Below are positions 8,036 to 16,104 of a DNA stretch of 64,000 nt, one piece after another. The position numbers were made by a program, and so were the translations under genes. Position 1 is the stretch's first letter; each line of letters opens with the position of its first letter. The stretch spans positions 496,001 through 560,000 of the forward strand of contig JALNYV010000001.1 in the NCBI GenBank assembly GCA_023229785.1, read 5' to 3'. The notes beneath the pieces were generated by a model. The model was not told the origin of the DNA. It was given only the letters and a program-made list of their open reading frames with translations, and made no database searches. Source of the DNA: Candidatus Dojkabacteria bacterium. Its GTDB lineage: Bacteria; Patescibacteria; Dojkabacteria; SC72.

Positions 8036-10042
8036 ATACATTAAAATACTCCCCTTATTATATTTTATTGGTATTAACCCCCCACAATATTTAGAAGGAA
8101 TAACTAAGTTACAAAGAGGAATTTGGTTATCATTTACCTGCCAAGTTAGTGGTGGTATGCCCTCGTTGGCATTAGCATAAAAGCCTCGCTCATAGATTAA
8201 AGAACTAACTAGTGTAAATCCCTTTTCTTCGATTTTAACAGTAGAGAGTACATATACAGTATCTGTCTTTTTAACCTCATTTCCGTACGTCTTCACATCT
8301 TCTATGCTTGTAGCCAGTATGCTTGGGAATTGGTAGTAGTATTTCAAAGGAGAGAAGAAGAAGCTCTTGGGCCAGTCAGTTGGGTCATAGTAGATAATCA
8401 TATCTTGTTTGGTTACGTTCTTTTCTAACTCATGAAAGAATGTTGGGGTTGTCCCTACATACCCTTGAAATTGATATGCAGAGAAGAACCCATTATATGC
8501 AATTATTACAAACAACAGCATCGCAAATATCCATTTATGCTTTTTATATATATCAATTAGAAACATTGAGACAAAGACGTACATTAGTGGAACAATCTCT
8601 GAGAATTGGTAACGAGCATAGTAGAATTGGTAAGGAATATACCTAGTTTCTATTATATTGAAGGCTAAAAATGAAAAGAGAAAGAATGTTACAAGTAGCT
8701 TTTGTGGGGTATTGATCTTCTTTAAAAATATCAGATACAGGAGAAATCCAAAAGGCGTGAGATATAGGATGATACTTGTGAGAGCTTGATCCTTTATTGT
8801 GTACCACCCACCATGAGCTAGTTCCCATTTTGTTTGCATTGATGTGCCAACAAATACATCTGAAAAAGCGGTGAGGTAGAAGTTATATATGGAGAAAAGG
8901 AAGAGAATGATGAGGATTGCCCAGATAAAGATAAGCCTCTTTTCGTAAATGAATTGTAGTATCTTCTTTGTCTTCTCCTTCAAAACCTTAGTTAATATTA
9001 GTATTAATACTGGGGTTGAGAGTATTGCTATATAGAATAGATAACTTGGGATATATTGAAATATCATGTCGTAGAAATGGTCGTATAGAAATCTAATTTT
9101 AAGATAGTAGAAGAGAGTAGAGAGCAAAAAGAGGATAAGGAGTATGGCTCCCCACAAAACCCATTTGTTTTGTTGTTTTCTTTCTCTTGAATACAGTATT
9201 GCAACTCCTGCGGTAATAAAGCAGAAGGGTAGGGCAATAATCCAGGTAAGCCTTAGATACATAAACATATTGATTAGAAGAAGTGATATAGCAAGGTAGA
9301 TGAAGCGTTTCGACTTAAACGCAATTAAAAGGAAGTATAGAATATTTAAGGTTAGAGCCAGTCCAATTATTTCAGTGACAGGAAATCTCGAAAAATATAA
9401 ATGGAGGGGACTAACTGCTAGTATGCCAGCTGCAACACATCCAGCATACTTACTTTTTGAAAGCTCGTAGGTTAGAAGATAGGCTCCAATTAGAGATAGA
9501 ATGGAAAAGATAGTAATCGAATATGCCCTAAAATCATCCCCCAGAATAAATCCAGTGACAGACATTAAAAGTGGGTGTAGAGGGTAAAAATCGAAATATA
9601 GTGCTCCCGAATCTGCATTTTCTTTTAATCCAAGTACATACCAAGCACCTTTCTCTTTATACAGCTTTTCTGTTGTTTCATTTAAAAAAGGCTTAGATAT
9701 ATCATCAAATGATAACTTCCCACTAGTCTCATACTGCTTGCTCATGACCATATACACACCCTCATCTTGTCCTCCCTCGAGATATTGCCAGGGAACAATA
9801 CGTAGTATTAAACCAAAAAGAAGAATGACTAGGATTATCCATGTAAATCTGTAGTCCTTAATTTCCGGGCGAATCTTAAATACTAAGAGGAAGAGAGTGA
9901 AAAATATTGGGGTGGAGATAACAATATAAAGAGGTTTAAATACTCCAAATGTTAGTAATATTACAGAAATAATTGAGAGTATCCCAAGGAGAATCCAAAA
10001 CAATTCATACAGAGGGATACTAGTTTCTTTTCTAAATTTCAT
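8021..10042 (-). CDS. GT-C membrane glycosyltransferase (GT39/ArnT/PMT-like)
   Basis: The 673-residue product has about 11-13 membrane segments and a C-terminal extracytoplasmic region. The first large outer loop contains GGQDEGVYMV, with the acidic Asp-Glu pair characteristic of lipid-linked-sugar glycosyltransferases of the GT-C superfamily. Family members move a sugar from a polyprenyl-phosphate carrier to protein or lipid outside the membrane. It is divergent from the pilin-like gene 10106 with 63 bp between, and convergent with the 6773 GT4. Target (pilin, S-layer or glycolipid) is unknown. Confidence 0.8.
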   Translation of the reverse strand: MKFRKETSIPLYELFWILLGILSIISVILLTFGVFKPLYIVISTPIFFTLFLLVFKIRPEIKDYRFTWIILVILLFGLILRIVPWQYLEGGQDEGVYMVMSKQYETSGKLSFDDISKPFLNETTEKLYKEKGAWYVLGLKENADSGALYFDFYPLHPLLMSVTGFILGDDFRAYSITIFSILSLIGAYLLTYELSKSKYAGCVAAGILAVSPLHLYFSRFPVTEIIGLALTLNILYFLLIAFKSKRFIYLAISLLLINMFMYLRLTWIIALPFCFITAGVAILYSRERKQQNKWVLWGAILLILFLLSTLFYYLKIRFLYDHFYDMIFQYIPSYLFYIAILSTPVLILILTKVLKEKTKKILQFIYEKRLIFIWAILIILFLFSIYNFYLTAFSDVFVGTSMQTKWELAHGGWYTIKDQALTSIILYLTPFGFLLYLIFLKKINTPQKLLVTFFLFSFLAFNIIETRYIPYQFYYARYQFSEIVPLMYVFVSMFLIDIYKKHKWIFAMLLFVIIAYNGFFSAYQFQGYVGTTPTFFHELEKNVTKQDMIIYYDPTDWPKSFFFSPLKYYYQFPSILATSIEDVKTYGNEVKKTDTVYVLSTVKIEEKGFTLVSSLIYERGFYANANEGIPPLTWQVNDNQIPLCNLVIPSKYCGGLIPIKYNKGSILMYLYRY

Positions 10043-10049
10043 ATTACTC

Positions 10050-10055
10050 AGTATA
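10050..10055 (-). promoter_or_regulatory. -10 box of the GT-C gene (leaderless spacing)
   Basis: On the minus strand TATACT (plus-strand AGTATA) ends seven bases before the ATG at 10042. Confidence 0.45.
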
Positions 10056-10093
10056 TTAGATAGAGAGTAATATTAAAACAGTAATATATAATA

Positions 10094-10099
10094 TATAAT
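10094..10099 (+). promoter_or_regulatory. -10 box of the pilin-like gene (leaderless spacing)
   Basis: TATAAT ends six bases before the ATG at 10106, in the short divergent gap with the GT-C gene. Confidence 0.45.
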
Positions 10100-10105
10100 C
10101 AAAAT

Positions 10106-10579
10106 ATGAATAAATTAAAAATCAATACAAGGTATTTAGCCGCAACTTCTGTTGAAGTAGGGATAAGTATCTTAGTAATAGTTGCCATATCAAGCGCAAT
10201 ATTGGTAATTTTCAATCCAAGTAAAAAGATAACTCAAAAAAGAAATGAGACCAGAGTTGAAGATGTTAATACTATCTCCAACGCAATATCTTTATATCTT
10301 TCTGATAATGGTAGGGAAAGTTTAGCAGAGATACCTGTCGGGGATAGCTGCAAAGTGAGTGAAAACCAGATATGTAAAACGTCTTCTGCCAGTTGCGAAG
10401 GGTTAGTTGATTTAAACCTACTAACAAGGACAAATAAATACTTATCAAATATCCCTATCGATCCAAAAAATAGGTCACAACTAGGAACTGGATATAATGT
10501 AGTTAGAAATATAAGTGGGGTGGTCACGGTTTGTGCGCCACTAGCGGAGCAGAAAGTTGATATTAGTTTGAGTAAATAA
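10106..10579 (+). CDS. Type IV pilin/pseudopilin-like protein
   Basis: The 157-residue product has a short basic leader and then a single hydrophobic helix (about 15-35: TSVEVGISILVIVAISSAIL) with a Glu near its start, as in type IV pilins, although the classic GFTLIE cleavage signature is altered. After the helix comes a pilin-like amphipathic helix (DVNTISNAISLYLSDNGRES) and a Cys-containing globular part with an IPIDPKN segment resembling the D-region of pseudopilins. It overlaps the following GT4 gene by one base (TAATG), so pilin and glycosyltransferase are translationally coupled. No pilin ATPase or prepilin peptidase gene is in the window. Confidence 0.65.
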   Translation: MNKLKINTRYLAATSVEVGISILVIVAISSAILVIFNPSKKITQKRNETRVEDVNTISNAISLYLSDNGRESLAEIPVGDSCKVSENQICKTSSASCEGLVDLNLLTRTNKYLSNIPIDPKNRSQLGTGYNVVRNISGVVTVCAPLAEQKVDISLSK

Positions 10580-12021
10580 TGGCAAGGATTCTTCATATAT
10601 CCCAGAGGTATTGGCCTCCAGCATTTGGTGGGGCTGAGTTGTATATGAGAACAGTCGCAGAGTGGAATGTTAGATGTGGGCATACCGTTGACGTTTGGAC
10701 AACAGACGCTCTTGATACTGATGCACTGTGGAATCCAACCAAGAGGAAGATAAAGCTCTTAAAGGAAGTGGTAGAGGGAGTTAATATCACTAGATTTAAA
10801 GTCTCTCCACTGATATTAAACAATTTCTTTTTCAATAAAGGGTTAAGGTATATCCTTTGGCATAGCCCATCTTGGTTTTTACAATGTTTTGGAAGCCCTC
10901 CAATGGTTATAGGGATGTATATGCAACTTCTAAATAGGAAACTTCCTAAGTATGACATAATCCACGTGGCTGCAATGCCATATTGTAGTATCTTCTACGT
11001 TGGGATGATGTTGGCAAGAAAGCAGGGAGCTAAGTTTTACATGACCCCATGTCAGCACGTTGGTGTTGCTGGGAAATATGTTACTGAGGACAAGTACTAT
11101 AATCCAAGAGTACTTCCATTCTTTGAGGCCGCAGATAAGATATTTGTTCACACTGAATCAGAAAGAAATGAGTTAACAAAATTCTTTAAAAAATATGGGG
11201 ATAAAACCCTTCCTTTCCAAGTGGTGAAAGCTGGGTTTTCAAAAGAAAACACGGAAGAGACATATTCGGAAGAAACGCCCAAGATATTGGTAGCTACTGC
11301 TAAAGTATTTATCTTCTTTGTTAAACTCACAAGTGCCATTGTTAATTTTGTTCTCTCTCCATTTAGAAGAAGTCTAAAGGGAAGAGAAATTGATCCAAAG
11401 AAAATGGTTAAGGTTGGGCTTGGGATATACCCAGATGAGTTTGTGCATGGAGGAGGGGATAGGTTTAGAAAAGAGTATGACATTCCAAAAGGAACCCCAA
11501 TTGTATTTTCAGTTGGAGCTATGTCGTTTGTAAAAGGGGTAAGGGGAACAATTGGAGCAATGGAGATACTTTGGAAGCAAGGAATTAAGGCAAAGCTAGT
11601 TTTAGCTGGAAATAAAACAGTTGAGTTTGATAATTACTGGGAAAATGCCTCGGAAATAATTAAAAAGAACACCGTTGTGCTTGATAAACCAAGTGATTCG
11701 ATTAGATATGATTTGTATGATGCGGGGGATATCTTTTCCCTTCCTTCGAAAAGTGAGAGCTTTGGAATTGTATATTTAGAAGCATGGATATATAAAAAGC
11801 CGGTAATAGGGTGCAATATTGGGTCTGTTAGCGAGGTAATTGATAATAATGTAGATGGGTTCTTAGTTGAATTTGATAATATAAAGGAAATATCTGAGAA
11901 ATTATTAAAATTAATACAAAATCCTAAGTTAAGAGAAGAAATGGGGGAGAAGGGGTATGCTAAAACATTAGAAAATAATACTTGGGAGAAGAAGTTTAAG
12001 ATTCTTAAGCCGTATTTTTAA
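10579..12021 (+). CDS. Glycosyltransferase family 4 with a hydrophobic insertion
   Basis: The 480-residue enzyme is a paralog of the 6773 product and keeps the canonical EX7E motif (SESFGIVYLEAW) in its donor-binding domain. Between the two Rossmann domains it carries an extra segment of about 57 residues (roughly 210-267) absent from the paralog, containing the hydrophobic stretch ILVATAKVFIFFVKLTSAIV. This may be a membrane-association hairpin. The start ATG overlaps the stop of the pilin-like gene by one base. Its end overlaps the convergent 12005 gene by 17 bp. Confidence 0.88.
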   Translation: MARILHISQRYWPPAFGGAELYMRTVAEWNVRCGHTVDVWTTDALDTDALWNPTKRKIKLLKEVVEGVNITRFKVSPLILNNFFFNKGLRYILWHSPSWFLQCFGSPPMVIGMYMQLLNRKLPKYDIIHVAAMPYCSIFYVGMMLARKQGAKFYMTPCQHVGVAGKYVTEDKYYNPRVLPFFEAADKIFVHTESERNELTKFFKKYGDKTLPFQVVKAGFSKENTEETYSEETPKILVATAKVFIFFVKLTSAIVNFVLSPFRRSLKGREIDPKKMVKVGLGIYPDEFVHGGGDRFRKEYDIPKGTPIVFSVGAMSFVKGVRGTIGAMEILWKQGIKAKLVLAGNKTVEFDNYWENASEIIKKNTVVLDKPSDSIRYDLYDAGDIFSLPSKSESFGIVYLEAWIYKKPVIGCNIGSVSEVIDNNVDGFLVEFDNIKEISEKLLKLIQNPKLREEMGEKGYAKTLENNTWEKKFKILKPYF

Positions 12022-12646
12022 GAAGTCTTGGATAGAGGTTTCTTAAATAAATTTCTATAATTATAGAATTATTCTTCCTTGCTTTTTCAGAATCTTCTTT
12101 CTCCAAGTGTTCACATTTCACTAGGTGCTCGCGCAAGTTTAGAGGTATAAAACTCCATAGTCTTTCTGGTAATTGAGAGGCTAGAAATGCAACCATACTT
12201 AGAGCTAAGGTTTCTTGCTCACCTAAATCAAGTGCACAAATTTGTTTTAGAAGCTCTCTCATTTCATTTACCCTATTTAGGGTCACTCCAGTACTTCTAC
12301 CACATACAATTCCTGCATACATATTTCCAGCATAGTTCATAGCTTCGTCAGTAAATTTTGTTGTCATGAAAAGGCTTACGCCATTACTCACTCCGGCGTT
12401 ATTACCATTTCGCAGCTTCCCAATAAACTTAAGATGTGCGTATACTTCAACTATTCTCATTTGAACCTCTTTACCATCATCGCTTACGGTTATCATTCTA
12501 TCCCAAGCATTTTCTTCGGTTTTTTCAACTGTCTTCGTCCATAATATATATGCCGCACCTGCCAAAACTTGTGTAAAAGCTTCTTTGGGACGACTTTCTT
12601 TCGTGGTTGCAATCTCTTCTATTTGTCTTACTTCTGTTTCATTCAT
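12005..12646 (-). CDS. Hypothetical protein, about 213 aa
   Basis: I do not recognise the family. I chose the internal ATG at 12646 (MNETEVRQIEE) because a -10-like TAAAAT ends seven bases upstream, as for many genes here; an upstream ATG at 12682 would add 12 residues. The product is soluble, with alternating helical stretches and no clear catalytic motif. It is a single minus-strand gene wedged between plus-strand operons. Confidence 0.65.
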   Translation of the reverse strand: MNETEVRQIEEIATTKESRPKEAFTQVLAGAAYILWTKTVEKTEENAWDRMITVSDDGKEVQMRIVEVYAHLKFIGKLRNGNNAGVSNGVSLFMTTKFTDEAMNYAGNMYAGIVCGRSTGVTLNRVNEMRELLKQICALDLGEQETLALSMVAFLASQLPERLWSFIPLNLREHLVKCEHLEKEDSEKARKNNSIIIEIYLRNLYPRLLKNTA

Positions 12647-12706
12647 GGGAATTATTTTACTACAGCCTATAACATTTATCAAATGGAATATGTAGTATTA
12701 CCTTTT

Positions 12707-12715
12707 TGATATACT
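12707..12715 (+). promoter_or_regulatory. Extended -10 element before 12722 (leaderless spacing)
   Basis: TGaTATACT ends six bases before the ATG at 12722. Confidence 0.5.
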
Positions 12716-12721
12716 ATCTTT

Positions 12722-13183
12722 ATGATTTATGCATTTGCCTTTACAAAGAGGAATATTAGCTGTCAAACTTTGTACAATATAAAGAACCTTGGTAGTAGGT
12801 GCCTTCTTTGGGGGAAGGTTAGTATAGAAAAGTATATAAAGAAGCTTTTAGCTGACCAACCCGAATATATATTAGGATTGGGACAATATACTGGGCGAGA
12901 TAATGACTGTATTTGGATGGAAACAGAATGTAGTAGTAGATTTGGAAACAATAAAAATGATATCGAACATCTTAGAATAGAGCCGTTTTTAAAAGAGACG
13001 GAGCCAATTAAAAAAAGTAACCATATTAAATATTCGTACTGTAATCTAGTCAGTTACAACATATGTAAGTTGATAAAAGAGAAAAAGCTGAAATCTAAAT
13101 ATACATTTTTACATATCCCAAAGGGCATGAATGTAGAGTTGGCCTCAAATGAAATTAATGAGGCATTAAAACAAGTGATATAA
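12722..13183 (+). CDS. Pyroglutamyl-peptidase-like protein (peptidase C15 family, divergent)
   Basis: The 153-residue product resembles the core of pyroglutamyl peptidase I, which removes N-terminal pyroglutamate. It shows ILGLGQYTGRDNDCIWMETE (glycine-rich strand followed by the catalytic-Glu region), a Cys in YSYCNLVSYNI matching the catalytic Cys segment, and FLHIPKG matching the catalytic-His strand. It is shorter than usual (about 200-215 residues), missing mostly N-terminal parts. It has its own promoter and is followed seven bases later by the methyltransferase. Confidence 0.5.
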   Translation: MIYAFAFTKRNISCQTLYNIKNLGSRCLLWGKVSIEKYIKKLLADQPEYILGLGQYTGRDNDCIWMETECSSRFGNNKNDIEHLRIEPFLKETEPIKKSNHIKYSYCNLVSYNICKLIKEKKLKSKYTFLHIPKGMNVELASNEINEALKQVI

Positions 13184-13184
13184 T
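13176..13184 (+). promoter_or_regulatory. Extended -10 element before the SpoU methyltransferase (leaderless spacing)
   Basis: TGaTATAAT ends six bases before the ATG at 13191 and overlaps the stop of the preceding gene. Confidence 0.55.
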
Positions 13185-13190
13185 CAGAGC

Positions 13191-13457
13191 ATGTATGAGC
13201 CAAAAATAAAGAAATATATCAAAAAGCTTCCGTATTCCTATGCAATGGGAACATATCCAACTATCGATTTACTAAAATTTAAACCAGAAAAAATACTAAA
13301 GATCTTGCTAAACAGTAGGGGAATGGAGAGCGAAGGGATTAAAGAGGTAGTAACACTATGTAATGAAAAAGGAATTAAATATGAGGTGATGGATAGCGCA
13401 ATCGAGAGGATAGCAGTCAAGGAGAACACCTATGTAGTTGGCGTTTTTGAAAAATAG
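13191..13457 (+). CDS. N-terminal substrate-binding part of a split TrmH/SpoU RNA methyltransferase
   Basis: The 88 residues match the L30e-like substrate-binding domain that precedes the SpoU catalytic domain in RNA 2'-O-ribose methyltransferases (pattern KILKILLNSRG...CNEKGIKYEVMD...TYVVGVFEK). It stops at TAG 13455-13457. The same frame continues open without a break into the catalytic domain, so the two halves look like one gene interrupted exactly in the interdomain linker. AGGAGGAGG (13456-13464) overlaps the stop. See the 13491 entry for the second half. Confidence 0.75.
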   Translation: MYEPKIKKYIKKLPYSYAMGTYPTIDLLKFKPEKILKILLNSRGMESEGIKEVVTLCNEKGIKYEVMDSAIERIAVKENTYVVGVFEK

Positions 13458-13490
13458 GAGGAGGTATTCGACCCTGAGAAAAATCACGTT

Positions 13491-13919
13491 GTGTTAGATT
13501 GCCCTTCAAATATGGGAAATATTGGAACGATAATTAGAACAATGAGTGGGTTTGGAATAAATGATTTGGCATTAATTAGACCTGCTGCGGATATATTTGA
13601 CCCCATGATTGTAAGAAGTGCGATGGGAGCACTATTTCAGACAAGATTTATGTATTTTGATTCTTTTGAAAAATATTTCGAAATGTATAAAGAGCATAAT
13701 AAGTACATGCTAATGTTAAAAGGAGCGAAAGAAATTGAAAAGGTTCAATTTAAAAAACCATACTCTTTGGTGATGGGAAATGAGAGTAGTGGACTGCCTG
13801 AGCAATACGCCAAATTTGGAGAAACAGTGTTCATTCCTCATCTTAAAACAATAGATTCATTGAATTTAAGTATAGCTACAGCTATATCAATTTATGTAAG
13901 TGTAAAGCAAGAAATATGA
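13491..13919 (+). CDS. SpoU catalytic part of a split TrmH-family RNA 2'-O-methyltransferase
   Basis: The 142 residues from GTG 13491 form the knotted SPOUT methyltransferase domain: motif 1 (DCPSNMGNIGTIIRTMSGFGI), motif 2 (YSLVMGNESSGLP) and motif 3 (DSLNLSIATAISIY). It would methylate a ribose in tRNA or rRNA using S-adenosylmethionine. The open frame actually continues upstream to the amber codon at 13455. Either it starts separately after the AGGAGG overlapping the stop (no good start codon lies close by), or the amber is read through, or the base is a mutation or sequence error. The 3' end overlaps the SDR gene by four bases (ATGA). Confidence 0.85.
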   Translation: MLDCPSNMGNIGTIIRTMSGFGINDLALIRPAADIFDPMIVRSAMGALFQTRFMYFDSFEKYFEMYKEHNKYMLMLKGAKEIEKVQFKKPYSLVMGNESSGLPEQYAKFGETVFIPHLKTIDSLNLSIATAISIYVSVKQEI

Positions 13920-14725
13920 AGAAAACAATATTAATAACTGGCGCTAATTCTGGGTTTGGGTATTTGACCGCACTTAAATTCGCTCGAAACGGATACAAAG
14001 TTTATGCTACCACCCGAGATATGAGCAAGGAGGGGGTAACAAGTTTGCTCGATATTGCAAAGAAAGAAACATTGGATATCGAATGGCTAGTATTGGATGT
14101 AACTAAGAACGAAACTATAACTCAAGCTAAGGAGAAGATTAATCATTTGGATGTGTTGGTGAATAACGCGGGATACGGAATGTTCGGATTAATTGAAGAC
14201 ATGAGTGAAGAGGATATTAAAATGCAGTTTGATACAAACTTCTTTGGAGTATTCAGGATGATAAAAGCCTTCCTACCCATAATGAAAGAAGAAAAAGAGA
14301 GTTACATAATTAATGTTTCGTCCGTTGCAGGGATATCCACTTTTGCCAAGTATGGAGCATATAGCTCTTCAAAATTCGCAATTGAAGCATTAACAACCGC
14401 ACTACGACTAGAAGTTTCTAAATACAATATTAGGGTTGCTATGGTTGAACCAGGAAGTTTTAAAACCAACTTTGGGGATAATGTTAAATATATAGGGGAA
14501 GATATTACAAAGGGTAAGAATTCTATATTTATTAGGTTGCAAAAGAAGATATCGAAGTCGTTTTCACATCCAGAGCATGTTGCAAATAGAATATACAAAT
14601 TATGCCAGAAAAATAACCCTCCTCTTCAAAATTTCATTGGAATTGATTCGAAACTTGTTGCGTTTTTTAAGAAAATACTTCCTTTGTGGTTTTGGAATTC
14701 CCTCTCAAAGAGTATAAACAAATAA
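13916..14725 (+). CDS. Short-chain dehydrogenase/reductase (SDR)
   Basis: The 269-residue protein is a classical SDR oxidoreductase using NAD(P)H. It shows TGANSGFG (cofactor-binding TGxxxGxG, residues 7-14), NNAG near 84-87, catalytic Ser in NVSSVAG, and YSSSK (YxxxK) near 146-150, followed by the PG motif EPGSFKT. Substrate cannot be predicted. It overlaps the methyltransferase by four bases and the GH1 gene by one, so the three are one operon. Confidence 0.92.
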   Translation: MKKTILITGANSGFGYLTALKFARNGYKVYATTRDMSKEGVTSLLDIAKKETLDIEWLVLDVTKNETITQAKEKINHLDVLVNNAGYGMFGLIEDMSEEDIKMQFDTNFFGVFRMIKAFLPIMKEEKESYIINVSSVAGISTFAKYGAYSSSKFAIEALTTALRLEVSKYNIRVAMVEPGSFKTNFGDNVKYIGEDITKGKNSIFIRLQKKISKSFSHPEHVANRIYKLCQKNNPPLQNFIGIDSKLVAFFKKILPLWFWNSLSKSINK

Positions 14726-15963
14726 TGAAATATATATTCCCTAAAAACTTTCTCTGGGGAGCAAGTACAGCCGCTCATCAAGTTGAAGGTGGAAATATAA
14801 ATAATTTGTCGGAGTGGGAGCATAAAAATGCGGATTATTTAGCTAAGACAGCTAAAGAAAGATTGAGTTGGAATAAATATACAAAGGAAATACCTGAGAT
14901 TATCTCCAATCCAGAAAACTATATTTCAGGAAAAGCAATTGATCATTATAATTTGTATAAAAGTGATTTTCAGCTATTAAAGAAACTCAACCTAAATGCT
15001 TTCAGATTTTCAATAGAATGGTCGAGAATTGAACCGGAAAGGGGAAAGTTTAATCAAAGAGAGGTTGAGCATTATAGAGAATATATAAAAGAGTTGAAGA
15101 AAATTGGTGTTGATCCGTTTGTAACCCTTTGGCATTGGACAGTACCACTTTGGGTTGAGAAAGAGGGGGGAATATATTCAAGAAATTTCTCGAACTATTT
15201 CTTAAAATTTGTTGAAAAAGTAGTTAGTGAGTATAAAGATGATGTTAAATATTGGATAACATTTAATGAGCCACAAGCTCTACTTTACGGAATACAAAAT
15301 AGGTGCTGGATGTTTAAGTTTGGGATTAAGCCTTTAATTGCGTACTTAAGAATTCCCTTCATGCACAATAGAATATATAAAGCAATTAAAAAGATAGATA
15401 GTAATGCTTGGGTAGGTCTCGCAAATCATAGTCTTGGGTATGTCTCTAAAACAAAATCGACAATTGATATTTTAACAGTGAAGATAATTAATTGGTGGCA
15501 GAATAGATTAATTTTTGATCTCACCAACAAACACTCAGATTTCTTAGGTGTAAATAACTATTTTATTGCGAGAATACACAATTTTAGATTTGTTAACGAG
15601 GGGAAGATTTTTTCTGATTTTGGAATAGAGCTATTCCCAGATTCTTTGTATCTAGCCTTAATTGATACAAAGAAATATAAAAAACCAGTATATATCACTG
15701 AACATGGGTTACCAGATTCAAAGGATAAACTGAGAGAGTGGTATATAACTGAGAGCTTGAAGGGGGTACATAAAGCAATAGAAGAGGGTATTGATGTAAA
15801 GGGGTATATGCACTGGTCACTTCTTGATAACTTTGAGTGGGACAGTGGATTTTGGCCTGAGTTTGGATTGGTTGAAGTAAATAGAGATACAATGGAAAGA
15901 AAAATTAGAAAAAGCGCTTACAAATATGCGACTTTGGCTAAAGAAAATGGGTTTTACAAATAA
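14725..15963 (+). CDS. Glycoside hydrolase family 1 (beta-glucosidase/beta-galactosidase type)
   Basis: GH1 enzymes hydrolyse beta-linked sugars with retention. The protein (412 residues from ATG 14725; an upstream ATG at 14686 lies inside the SDR gene) starts with the family signature FLWGASTAAHQVEGG. The acid/base Glu is in TFNEP and the nucleophile Glu in YITEHGL (usually ITENG). The Trp-rich SLLDNFEWDSGFWPEFGL C-terminal sugar-binding motif is present. It is somewhat shorter than the typical 440-480 residues. No signal peptide, so it acts in the cytoplasm. Its start overlaps the SDR stop by one base. Confidence 0.92.
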   Translation: MKYIFPKNFLWGASTAAHQVEGGNINNLSEWEHKNADYLAKTAKERLSWNKYTKEIPEIISNPENYISGKAIDHYNLYKSDFQLLKKLNLNAFRFSIEWSRIEPERGKFNQREVEHYREYIKELKKIGVDPFVTLWHWTVPLWVEKEGGIYSRNFSNYFLKFVEKVVSEYKDDVKYWITFNEPQALLYGIQNRCWMFKFGIKPLIAYLRIPFMHNRIYKAIKKIDSNAWVGLANHSLGYVSKTKSTIDILTVKIINWWQNRLIFDLTNKHSDFLGVNNYFIARIHNFRFVNEGKIFSDFGIELFPDSLYLALIDTKKYKKPVYITEHGLPDSKDKLREWYITESLKGVHKAIEEGIDVKGYMHWSLLDNFEWDSGFWPEFGLVEVNRDTMERKIRKSAYKYATLAKENGFYK

Positions 15964-16104
15964 TACTCTTTTCTACATTTCCATTAGATAAACTTCTACA
16001 AATAGCCTCTTACATATTCTATTGTGTCAACGCCTGTTCTTACCCATGCATTCGTAAAATTTCTTCTTCCATGTATAGTATTGAATAACCTCTGAGTATA
16101 TATT

